A DNA stretch of 64,000 nt, from NCBI RefSeq assembly GCF_963528755.1, contig NZ_CAURXA010000003.1:186001-250000 (forward strand), read 5' to 3'. This document shows, piece after piece, positions 37,058 to 44,560 of the stretch. The position numbers and the translations under genes were made by a program. The notes beneath the pieces were generated by a model. It was not told where the DNA came from and searched no databases. It saw only the letters and a list, made by a program, of their open reading frames with translations. This stretch comes from Selenomonas sp963528755 (GTDB taxonomy: Bacteria; Bacillota; Negativicutes; Selenomonadales; Selenomonadaceae). Each line of letters begins with the position of its first letter. Position 1 is the first letter of the stretch.

Positions 37058-37086
37058 AGAATATCATTGCTTTCGGTTATTGTCAA
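37058..37086 (-). promoter_or_regulatory. Promoter driving the riboswitch transcript
   Basis: TTGACA, 17 bp, TATTCT on the minus strand, about 55 bp before the aptamer. Confidence 0.85.
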
Positions 37087-37150
37087 GAGATGGCGGCAAG
37101 CGGATAACAACCATCGTCGGATTCCATCTTTTCACGCTGAAACTGTCTTC

Positions 37151-37184
37151 TTGACAATAGTCAAATTCAGATATAATATGACTA
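37151..37184 (+). promoter_or_regulatory. Toxin-antitoxin promoter with operator
   Basis: TTGACA, 17 bp, TAATAT. An inverted repeat ATAGTCA (37157-37163) / TGACTAT (37178-37184) spans the -10 region, as expected for antitoxin autorepression. Confidence 0.75.
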
Positions 37185-37204
37185 TATCAATAGGAGGGAT
37201 TTTT

Positions 37205-37486
37205 ATGTCGTCATTAGCGGAAACGATTCGCCCTTCAGCAGACCTGCGCGGCAGATACAGCGAGATTTCGCGGCAGTGCCGGGAGGATCGCAAGGCCGTG
37301 ATCATCACGGTGAACGGGCGTGGAGACACGGTGTCTCTCGGATATGAGCAGTACCAGCAGATGAAAGCGCAGATCGAGCTTCTTGAAATCCTCGGGGAAG
37401 CGGAAGAAGATGTCCGAAACGGACGGGTCGCCCCGATGCAGGAGAGCTTCGATTCGCTCCGCGCGGAACTCCTTTCAAGGGAATAG
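37205..37486 (+). CDS. Phd/YefM-type antitoxin
   Basis: 93 residues. The N-terminal DNA-binding domain is typical of the Phd/YefM fold (ITVNGRGDTVSLGYEQYQQM), and a C-terminal acidic helix would wrap the toxin. AGGAGGGA precedes ATG 37205. It lies 2 bp before the toxin gene, in the usual antitoxin-first order. Confidence 0.88.
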   Translation: MSSLAETIRPSADLRGRYSEISRQCREDRKAVIITVNGRGDTVSLGYEQYQQMKAQIELLEILGEAEEDVRNGRVAPMQESFDSLRAELLSRE

Positions 37487-37488
37487 CG

Positions 37489-37800
37489 ATGGCATATCAG
37501 ATTGTGCGCACGGCAAAGGCTGACGAACAGCTGCGGGACATCGTCCTCTATCGCGCGGAGGTTGCGGGAAGCGTTGAGGCTGCTCTGGAGTTTCTTGATC
37601 GCTTAAAGCAGAAGATCGGCCGTCTGGCGGACTTCCCGGAAAGCGGCTCTTTCCCCCGCTATGGTGCTCTTCGAGCGAGAGGGTATCGCGTGCTGATTGC
37701 CGAGAAGCATCTCGTGTTTTACAAAGTCGACAAGGAGCGCAGGATGGTCATTGTTTATGCCATCGTAGATGGACGAAGGGATTACTTAAACTTGATCTGA
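37489..37800 (+). CDS. RelE/ParE-type toxin
   Basis: 103 residues, RelE/ParE superfamily fold (N-terminal helices, then a beta-sheet with GYRVLIAEKHLVFYKVD and the terminal VYAIVDGRRDY strand). Family members are mRNA interferases or gyrase inhibitors, and the sequence alone does not decide which. The pair with the upstream antitoxin is complete and intact. Confidence 0.88.
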   Translation: MAYQIVRTAKADEQLRDIVLYRAEVAGSVEAALEFLDRLKQKIGRLADFPESGSFPRYGALRARGYRVLIAEKHLVFYKVDKERRMVIVYAIVDGRRDYLNLI

Positions 37801-37846
37801 CGCGTCGCCGGTCAGCCGTTTTCGTAGCCCGAGGGAAGATGTCCCT

Positions 37847-39307
37847 TCAATACTGCTGCATCTCGTTCAGGAGTGCGAGCTTCATCTCGTAGTAGGCGGG
37901 GCTCATGTCTAGGTAGTGTGTGTGCGGGTTCTCGAAGCGCTGCTCCTCCTGCCAGATCTCGCGGTCGAGTTGTGCCTTGACGTAGGCGCGGATCTCTTCG
38001 AGTGAGGGCTGCTTCGACACGAATTTGCCGTTCTTGATGACATCTTCCTGCAGCTCGCGCGCCGTGCAGTTCGTGAAGAAGCGGTGCTTCCACGGCTTCT
38101 TGGGGTCGATGTAGCGATAGGGCTTCGTCATGTCGGGCGTTTCGTCGGCGAGCGTCAGGAGGTCGGCGATGGCGTGGCCTTCTGCGTCGTAGATACGGTA
38201 GACCTTTTTCCTGCCGGGGTTCGTGATCTTCTCAACCGTTTCGGAAACTTTGATCTTCGCGAGAATCTCGCCGTCCTTTTCCACGGCAGCGAGCTTGTAG
38301 ACCGCGCCGAAGACCGGCTCGCTCTTCGACGTGATCAGGCGTTCGCCTACGCCGAAGGCATCGATCTTTCCCCCCTGCGCGTTGAGGATCGAGGAGATCG
38401 TATACTCGTCGAGACTGTTCGAGGCGATAATCTTGCAGTCAGAAAGCCCCGCTGCGTCGAGCATAGTGCGCACGCGCTTAGAGAGGTAGGCGAGATCGCC
38501 CGAGTCGATGCGCACGCCCTTGAGCCTTTTGCCCAGCGGATCGAGCACGTCCTTGGCGGCGCGGATGGCGTTCGGAATGCCCGAATGTATGACGTCGTAG
38601 GTATCGACGAGGAAGACGGCGTTGTCAGGGTACGTCTCGGCATACTTCTTGAATGCCGTGTATTCGTCGTCATAGTACATGACCCAGCTATGCGCCATTG
38701 TACCGCTGACGGGGATGCCGAAGAGCTGGCCCGCGAGCACCGTCGCCGTCGAGGCCGCGCCGCCAATGTAGGCGGCGCGTGCGCCGTAGACAGCGGCGTC
38801 GACGTTGTGTGCGCGGCGTGCGCCGAAGTCGGAGACGACGCGGCCGCCCGCCGCCCGCACGATGCGGCGCGTCTTCGTCGCGATGAGCGACTGGTGGTTG
38901 ATCTCGGCGAGGAGCGCCGTCTCGACGAGCTGCGCGTCAATGATGGGCGCGGTCACGGTGAGGATCGGCTCTTCGGGGTACATGACCGTGCCCTCGCGAA
39001 ACGCGCGGATGTCGCCTGTGAAGCGGTAGTGCGCTAGGTAGTCGAGGAAGTCCTCGTCGAAGAGCGAGAGCGAGCGCAGGTAGTCGATGTCAGCAGGCGA
39101 GAAATGCATCGCCTCGATGTATTCAACGATCTGCTCAAGCCCCGCGAAGATCGAGAAGCCACCGCCGTCGGGGTGGCGGCGGAAGAAGACGTCGAAGGAG
39201 GCGCGTGTTTTCCTAGCCTCCTCACCTTCGCGGAAATAGCCGTAGGCCATCGTCAGCTCATAGAGATCCATCATCATCGTGATGTTGCGCGATTCAAACT
39301 GTGCCAT
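37847..39307 (-). CDS. pncB: Nicotinate phosphoribosyltransferase
   Basis: 486 residues. It makes nicotinate mononucleotide from nicotinate and PRPP for NAD salvage. The family segment FGARRAHNVDAA and the phosphorylatable His in SGTMAHSWVMYY are present, as is the PRPP-site region (GVRIDSGDLAYLS). AAAGGA eight bases before ATG 39307 supports the start. A nicotinamidase-like gene at 43677 could feed it. Confidence 0.95.
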   Translation of the reverse strand: MAQFESRNITMMMDLYELTMAYGYFREGEEARKTRASFDVFFRRHPDGGGFSIFAGLEQIVEYIEAMHFSPADIDYLRSLSLFDEDFLDYLAHYRFTGDIRAFREGTVMYPEEPILTVTAPIIDAQLVETALLAEINHQSLIATKTRRIVRAAGGRVVSDFGARRAHNVDAAVYGARAAYIGGAASTATVLAGQLFGIPVSGTMAHSWVMYYDDEYTAFKKYAETYPDNAVFLVDTYDVIHSGIPNAIRAAKDVLDPLGKRLKGVRIDSGDLAYLSKRVRTMLDAAGLSDCKIIASNSLDEYTISSILNAQGGKIDAFGVGERLITSKSEPVFGAVYKLAAVEKDGEILAKIKVSETVEKITNPGRKKVYRIYDAEGHAIADLLTLADETPDMTKPYRYIDPKKPWKHRFFTNCTARELQEDVIKNGKFVSKQPSLEEIRAYVKAQLDREIWQEEQRFENPHTHYLDMSPAYYEMKLALLNEMQQY

Positions 39308-39374
39308 CGAAATCGTCCTTTCTGGCGGCCGCCGCAAAAGCGGCAATCGGTCGTCCCCGTCAATGGATAAATCC

Positions 39375-39401
39375 AACGCCGCCATTTTGGCGGCGTTTAT
39401 T
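39375..39401. terminator. Perfect hairpin near the end of the Ala-rich protein gene
   Basis: AACGCCGCCA / TGGCGGCGTT with a 3-nt loop. A T-rich tail (TATTTTC) follows on the plus strand; the minus-strand gene ending at 39416 reads into it. Confidence 0.6.
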
Positions 39402-39415
39402 TTCTTCGTGCCTCT

Positions 39416-40555
39416 TCAGCGTCTCGTATCTATGCCGCCAATCTTCCTTTCACCGACGGAAAAGCCTGCGCCCGTCTCGTTGCCCACATGCGCGAGGAGG
39501 TCGACGAGCTGCGGCATCTCCGCCTTGCCCGAAGTCTTGTAAGAATCCGCGAGCAAAAGAAGCGCATCCACGCCGCCCCGTCTGCCGTAGTCACCCGCTG
39601 CGCCGTGCTTGCCGCGCAGCTTCGCCTCGCGCTCGTTCTCGGGAAGCTTCTCCCAAGCCTTCGATGAAGTGAATTCGCGCCATTCATCGGCGAGTGCGCG
39701 AAGGACGATGATGTAGGTATCGTCGAGGTCGAATTTCGCGTTCTTCGCGTTTTCCAGCTCATCCATCGCGCGGTTGTAGCTTGCCTTGAGCTGGGCGACG
39801 CGCTCTTCGAGGAACGACGGTTTCTTCTCGCCGGCATCGTGCGCCTTGCCGTCGTGCGCCGCGCCCTTTTCCGCCGCACCATTCTGTGCGCCTTCTGCAC
39901 TGCCGTTTGTGCTCGCCGCGCCGCCTTGCACCTGTTGCCCTGCCTGTGCAGCAGGAGCGGCCTTTGCTGCCGCTGCCTCGCCTGCACCAGCCAGAGCGGG
40001 GGCAGCTCCGTCGCCAAAGCCCGAGGCTCCTCCTTCGGGCGCGGCGGCAGAATCGTTGGCGACAGCTCTGCCCGCTTCAGGCGACGATGCACCGCCCGCA
40101 CCGTTCGCAGAGGCGGCGGGCAGGCTTCCTGCGCCGCTCTTTGCAGCCTCCATCGCCTCGATCGCGACCTTGAGCTGTGCGTCCATGAGGATGCGGCGTG
40201 CAGCTTCTTTCGTCTTGGCACGCTTCAAGGCAGCCTTCAGTTCCTCGCGTGCATCGTCCGCTTTCTTCGCCTTCTGGTAGAGCACCTCGTCATTTTCCTT
40301 CAGGAGGCGAAGCTCCTCGGGCGTGAGTTTCTTGCCGCCGCGCGCTTTCTGCGAGATGATGGCGAGCCGAGTCGCATCCGTGACCTTGGCGAGCGTGCCG
40401 ACGGTCTGCGGCTTCCTTTGACGCGCCTCCTCCGCAAAGTCCTTCTTGCTGTCCGTGAGCGAGATTGACTGTCCGGTCTTGATGCGCCAGTTCGCTTCCT
40501 TCTTCAGCTTCCACGTCGCCGTGTAGTCGCTGATCTTGCCAATCCATTCAAACAT
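39416..40555 (-). CDS. Ala/Gly-rich hypothetical protein
   Basis: 379 residues, no recognised family. Residues 1-135 are basic and helical, followed by a long low-complexity Ala/Gly/Pro/Gln/Ser linker (about 140-245). A C-terminal helical domain of about 130 residues begins FLEERVAQLKASYNRAMDELE. No signal peptide or membrane helix is present. ATG 40555 is preceded by AAGGAGGGGA, a strong ribosome site. Confidence 0.75.
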   Translation of the reverse strand: MFEWIGKISDYTATWKLKKEANWRIKTGQSISLTDSKKDFAEEARQRKPQTVGTLAKVTDATRLAIISQKARGGKKLTPEELRLLKENDEVLYQKAKKADDAREELKAALKRAKTKEAARRILMDAQLKVAIEAMEAAKSGAGSLPAASANGAGGASSPEAGRAVANDSAAAPEGGASGFGDGAAPALAGAGEAAAAKAAPAAQAGQQVQGGAASTNGSAEGAQNGAAEKGAAHDGKAHDAGEKKPSFLEERVAQLKASYNRAMDELENAKNAKFDLDDTYIIVLRALADEWREFTSSKAWEKLPENEREAKLRGKHGAAGDYGRRGGVDALLLLADSYKTSGKAEMPQLVDLLAHVGNETGAGFSVGERKIGGIDTRR

Positions 40556-40649
40556 CGTGTCCCCTCCTTGGGTATGCGCCTGCTTCCTTGGGCAAAAATC
40601 CCTTCGTCTTGTTATCGTCAAAGGAGCGAGACTCCTTAAAAGCGCGGCA

Positions 40650-41081
40650 CTACTCCTCGTCTTCAAGGAACTTGCCGAGCACGTAGAACGTGCCGTGTCC
40701 CTTGGCGTAGATCTTGCCGTCCTCATCCTTGATCTCGCTCTCCAAGGTCATCGCGTGCTTGCCGTCGTGCAGACAGATGCCCGTCGCGATGATCGTCTTG
40801 GCCAGCGGCACGGCGTGCATGAAGTCCATCGAGAGCGACATCGTCACGACCTTCTTGTTTCGCGCGAGCGCGGCCGCGCCCATCGCCGTGTCGGCGAGCG
40901 TCATCAAAACGCCGCCGTGCACGATGTTGTAGAGGTTCGTATGCTCGGGCTCGATCATCAGACGAAGCTCGACCGTGCCATCTGGCTTCGGCACGACGGC
41001 GGCATGCAGGTACTCGATGAACGGATTGAGATGGTAGAAGCGAATGATCTCCTGCTGTCTTTGGGTCAAAGGGAAGTCCAT
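40650..41081 (-). CDS. PaaI-type hotdog thioesterase
   Basis: 143 residues, hotdog fold. NIVHGGVLMTLADTAMG matches the active-site helix of PaaI-like acyl-CoA thioesterases (HGG followed by Asp). AGGAGG-like sequence precedes ATG 41081. It lies 11 bp beyond the stop of the YibE/F gene and is probably co-transcribed with it. Substrate unknown. Confidence 0.88.
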   Translation of the reverse strand: MDFPLTQRQQEIIRFYHLNPFIEYLHAAVVPKPDGTVELRLMIEPEHTNLYNIVHGGVLMTLADTAMGAAALARNKKVVTMSLSMDFMHAVPLAKTIIATGICLHDGKHAMTLESEIKDEDGKIYAKGHGTFYVLGKFLEDEE

Positions 41082-41092
41082 GGGATACCTCC

Positions 41093-42256
41093 TTATTCTT
41101 GCGGATGTTCCTGCGGCGTTCTCCTGTGCAGACGCTCTTTCGGCGCAGGCCGCGTCACGAGGAACGCCGTCGCATACGCCGTGATGGGAATGGCGAAGAG
41201 CAGTCCGATGCTGCCGATGAGCGAACGCACGATCTCGGTTGCGATCATGTCAAGGTTTGCGACGTGCACGAAGGAGAGGTTCGGCTGCGAGAAGAGCAGC
41301 AGCATCAAAGGCAGTGCGCCGCCGATGTAGGCGAGCACGAGCGTGTTCGCCATCGTGCCCATGACGTCGCGGCCGACGGCGAGTCCCGAAGCGACGAGCA
41401 CGGTGAACGACGTCTTGGGCGCGAGGTTCTTCATCTCGCACTGCGCAGACGCGATGGAGACGGCGACGTCCATGACCGCGCCGAGCGCACCGAGGACGAT
41501 GCCCGAAAAGAGCAGTTCGCGAAAATCAACATCCTTCAGATACAATACCTTGAGCATACCCGCGTGCTCCTCAGCGATGCCCGTCAGGTAGGTGAAGTGG
41601 ATCGCGAGGAGAGCGAGCAGACCTGCGACGAAAATGCCGCCGATCGTGCCGACGATCGCGCCCGCCGACTTCACGTTGCAGCCATTGACGACGAGTTGGG
41701 TGCTGAGCGTGATGAGAGAGCCGATGAGGAACGTCCACAAGAGGATGTGCGTCGGCGAGAAGAGGATCAGCGATATGAGCCCCTTGGCGATGAGGAAGAC
41801 GGCGAAGAGCAGCACGAGAAGAGCCTTGAGCCCCGTCACGCCGCCGAAGAGGATGAGGACGAGCGCGAAGCCGAAGAGCAGCCACAGCACGCCGGGCAGA
41901 CGGTCGTAGTCGACGATGGCATAGGAGCCGTGCTCCTCTCGCACGAGGATGTTCTCGCCCTCCTTCGGATGGATGTCAAAGGCCGGATTGTTGAGCGTGC
42001 GGTGGACGATGCGCGCCTCCTCGCCCTCGTTGGGGCCGGATTCGAGGCGGATCGTCACATAATATTTCTCGCTGCCCGGCGCGAACTTCTCCATATCGTT
42101 CGCACTCTCCTCGACGGCGAGAATCTGCGCCTTGCACGTCGGCGGATCGTCCCCCTCTCCGCCCGGCAGGTGGAAAAGCCCGTAGAGGGCGAGGGCAATG
42201 AGAAAGCAAAAAGAAAGGAATGCGCCCAAACGGCGCGGCTGCGGCTGGATTTTCAT
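41093..42256 (-). CDS. YibE/F-family membrane protein
   Basis: 387 residues. One N-terminal membrane anchor is followed by an extracytoplasmic domain (about 40-125) and seven or so helices. The family core includes GALGAVMDVAVSIASAQ and SGLAVGRDVMGTMANTLVLAYIG. Function is unknown in the family; transport is suspected. Confidence 0.88.
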   Translation of the reverse strand: MKIQPQPRRLGAFLSFCFLIALALYGLFHLPGGEGDDPPTCKAQILAVEESANDMEKFAPGSEKYYVTIRLESGPNEGEEARIVHRTLNNPAFDIHPKEGENILVREEHGSYAIVDYDRLPGVLWLLFGFALVLILFGGVTGLKALLVLLFAVFLIAKGLISLILFSPTHILLWTFLIGSLITLSTQLVVNGCNVKSAGAIVGTIGGIFVAGLLALLAIHFTYLTGIAEEHAGMLKVLYLKDVDFRELLFSGIVLGALGAVMDVAVSIASAQCEMKNLAPKTSFTVLVASGLAVGRDVMGTMANTLVLAYIGGALPLMLLLFSQPNLSFVHVANLDMIATEIVRSLIGSIGLLFAIPITAYATAFLVTRPAPKERLHRRTPQEHPQE

Positions 42257-42323
42257 AGTGGTCTCCTAAGGTGGTTTATCGTGTTGAACTTTCTATAGAG
42301 AAGAGATAGACTGTGCGTTCCCC

Positions 42324-43454
42324 TCACGCAAACAGCCCGAGGACATACGCCCAAAGCCCCTCGATGCTCAGCCCTCTGCCGACGCTCTTTTCTGCGCGCA
42401 GCGGGATGCGCGTAAGCTCCTTGCCGCCGTGGGAAACGACGAGATCGCCGACGCGGTCGCCCTCCTTGACGCCGGCGGCGATGACGCGCGGTAGGTCGTA
42501 GGTCAGACGATAGTTTTCCTCGGCCTCGCCGTCGACGAGCGGCAGGTGCAGATCCTCTGTTGGATAGACAGTGAGGCGGCCTTCTTTGCCGCCCTTGACC
42601 CAGACTCTTCGCGCGAGATCTGTCTTCGTATAGGCGGGCGCTGCCTTCACGCGGCGAAAGCCCATGTCCAAGAGCTTTGCCGCGTCGGTAAAGCGCGCCT
42701 CTTCGTCCGCTGCGCCGAGGACGACGGCGATCAGCTCGACGCCGCCGCGCCGCGCCGAGGCTACGAGGCAGCCGCCCGCCGCATTCGTGTAGCCCGTCTT
42801 GATGCCTGTCGCGCCCTCGTAAGTCGAGAGCAGGCGGTTCGTGTTCGCCATCAAGGCGCGTTTCTTCTCGGGCGTGACCCAGGTGATCTCACGCTCCTTC
42901 GCACCGACGAAGGAGCGGAACTTCGGATTCTTCATGCCGTAGGCAGCGATGCGGGCGATGTCGTGCGCTGTCGAGACGTGCGCCGGATTGGGCAGGCCGT
43001 TCGGATTGACGAAGTGCGTGTCCTTCGCACCGACGGCCTTCGCCTTCTCGTTCATGTGTGCAGCGAAGCTGCCGACAGAACCTGCAAGGTCTTCGGCAAT
43101 GGCGACGGCAGCGCCGTTGTCCGAGCGCAGCATCATCTCGGCGACAAGCTCCGCGAGAACGAAGTGATCGCCTGCGCCGACCTCCGTATCTTCCGTTTCT
43201 GCCGCCGTGCGGCTCACGGTGAGGATGGACGAGAGATCGCCCTCCTCGATGGCGAGCACGCATGTCATCATCTTCGTCGTGCTCGCAGGAAAACGCGGCA
43301 CATCCGCCGCTTTCTCGTAGAGCACGCGCCCTGTCGAAGCCTCGATGAGAATTGCCGAGGCCGCTGTGATCTGTATGTTTTCCGCCGCACCCGCCTTCGC
43401 TGTGAGAAGCAGGAGGACGAGGACGCAGAGGGAAAGGACTCGCTGGAAATGCAA
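42324..43454 (-). CDS. D-alanyl-D-alanine carboxypeptidase (penicillin-binding protein 5 type)
   Basis: About 376 residues. A signal peptide is cleaved near KAGAAE. The catalytic tetrad regions are present: SxxK in PASTTKMMT, SxN in RSDNGAA and KTG in GIKTGYTN. It trims the terminal D-Ala from peptidoglycan pentapeptides. The best start is a TTG at 43454, seven bases after AGGAGG. No ATG follows early enough to keep the signal peptide, and the upstream frame crosses a promoter-like TATAAT. A C-terminal beta-rich domain and a membrane-facing tail follow. Confidence 0.9.
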   Translation of the reverse strand: MHFQRVLSLCVLVLLLLTAKAGAAENIQITAASAILIEASTGRVLYEKAADVPRFPASTTKMMTCVLAIEEGDLSSILTVSRTAAETEDTEVGAGDHFVLAELVAEMMLRSDNGAAVAIAEDLAGSVGSFAAHMNEKAKAVGAKDTHFVNPNGLPNPAHVSTAHDIARIAAYGMKNPKFRSFVGAKEREITWVTPEKKRALMANTNRLLSTYEGATGIKTGYTNAAGGCLVASARRGGVELIAVVLGAADEEARFTDAAKLLDMGFRRVKAAPAYTKTDLARRVWVKGGKEGRLTVYPTEDLHLPLVDGEAEENYRLTYDLPRVIAAGVKEGDRVGDLVVSHGGKELTRIPLRAEKSVGRGLSIEGLWAYVLGLFA

Positions 43455-43510
43455 GAAAAAGCCTCCTGTCGTGATTGCTTTCCCTATTATAGCATACAGC
43501 GAGAAAAAAA

Positions 43511-43550
43511 GGACCGTCTCACGCATCGGATTCGACGTATGAGACGGTTC
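43511..43550. terminator. Terminator-like hairpin between divergent genes
   Basis: ACCGTCTCA / TGAGACGGT stem with a T-run of seven on the minus-strand side and TTCTTTT on the plus-strand side. It lies between two divergent promoters, so no obvious gene uses it. Confidence 0.6.
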
Positions 43551-43594
43551 TTTTGCTTTGAGGCCACCCCGCCGTATAAATTTTCCTAGCACCT

Positions 43595-43623
43595 TGCAAA
43601 GAGTGCGTTTTGTGGTTATGATA
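43595..43623 (+). promoter_or_regulatory. Promoter of the isochorismatase-family gene
   Basis: TTGCAA, 17 bp, TATGAT, 54 bp before the ATG at 43677. Confidence 0.7.
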
Positions 43624-43676
43624 AAGATCAGACAGCGCATAAAGATGCTCCATCAACCGAAGGAGGCAAAACCATC

Positions 43677-44192
43677 ATGAAAAAAGCGATTGTCGTCGTC
43701 GATATGCAGAAGGATTTTATCGATGGCGCATTGGGGACAAAGGAGGCGCAGGCGATGCTGCCGCGCATGGAGGCGAAGCTGGCGGCAGCGCGTGCGGCGG
43801 GAACGGCGCTCGTCTTTACGATGGACACGCACGGCGAGGACTATCTGGCGACGCAGGAAGGAAAGCGGCTTCCCGTGCCGCACTGCATTCGCGGCACGAA
43901 AGGCTGGGAGATCGCCGCATCCCTGCAGCCGTTCGTCAAAGAAGCGGCTGCCGTCGTCGAGAAACCCACTTTCGGCTCGACAGAACTGCCCGCTGTGCTC
44001 GCAGACTATGACGAGATCGAGCTTGTTGGCCTTTGCACCGATATATGCGTCATTTCCAATGCCCTGCTGCTCAAGGCCTTTTATCCCGAAAAGCGCATAT
44101 CGGTCGACGCCTCCTGCTGTGCAGGCGTGACGGTTGAGAGCCACGAGGACGCACTGCGTGCGATGAAGATGTGCCAAGTCGACGTGAAATGA
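43677..44192 (+). CDS. Nicotinamidase/isochorismatase-family hydrolase
   Basis: 171 residues. The cysteine-hydrolase triad is visible as Asp9 (VVDMQKDF), Lys96 (VEKPTFGST) and Cys124 (GLCTDICV). A possible metal site is DTH at 50-52. AAGGAGG before ATG 43677 fixes the start. Nicotinamidase is the most likely activity because a nicotinate phosphoribosyltransferase is 4 kb away, but other amide substrates are possible. Confidence 0.85.
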   Translation: MKKAIVVVDMQKDFIDGALGTKEAQAMLPRMEAKLAAARAAGTALVFTMDTHGEDYLATQEGKRLPVPHCIRGTKGWEIAASLQPFVKEAAAVVEKPTFGSTELPAVLADYDEIELVGLCTDICVISNALLLKAFYPEKRISVDASCCAGVTVESHEDALRAMKMCQVDVK

Positions 44193-44242
44193 AGGCGGCT
44201 TGTCTGCAATCTTCCCATGAAATAATTCCCCTAAAAAAACGC

Positions 44243-44271
44243 TTGCATTTTCCTTCGGCTTTCTGTATAAT
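44243..44271 (+). promoter_or_regulatory. tRNA-Val promoter
   Basis: TTGCAT, 17 bp, TATAAT, ending 36 bp before the tRNA. Confidence 0.8.
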
Positions 44272-44307
44272 ACATTTTGTTCGCAGGCACACGCCTGCAC
44301 AACATAC

Positions 44308-44384
44308 GCTCGGTTAGCTCAGTTGGTTAGAGTATCACATTGACATTGTGGGGGTCACTGGTTCGAATCCAGTACCGAGCACCA
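44308..44384 (+). tRNA. tRNA-Val(GAC)
   Basis: A complete 77-nt cloverleaf including an encoded CCA: acceptor GCTCGGT/ACCGAGC, D-stem GCTC/GAGT, anticodon stem TCACA/TGTGG around loop TTGACAT (anticodon GAC), and T-arm ACTGG-TTCGAAT-CCAGT. Confidence 0.97.
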
Positions 44385-44396
44385 TTCGCTTATCAA

Positions 44397-44427
44397 GCAG
44401 TCATCTTCGGGTGGCTGCTCCTTTGTT
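44397..44427 (+). terminator. tRNA-Val terminator
   Basis: GCAGTCATC-TTCG-GGTGGCTGC hairpin (GU pairs allowed) followed by TCCTTTGTT. Confidence 0.75.
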
Positions 44428-44442
44428 ATATAGAAAAGTTAA

Positions 44443-44470
44443 GGAATCTCTGATAAATGCAGCGCCGATC
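44443..44470. repeat. Single end of the MITE-like repeat
   Basis: GGAATCTCTGATAAATGCAG closely matches the left end of the elements at 8458 and 11138. The other end is not found nearby. Confidence 0.45.
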
Positions 44471-44560
44471 CGGCAGATCTCAGATGGCCCGTGACAGCGA
44501 AAAATCGTCGCTTCATCCAGAAAATGTTGAATGAAGCAACTTTCTGAGGAGGAATCAACC

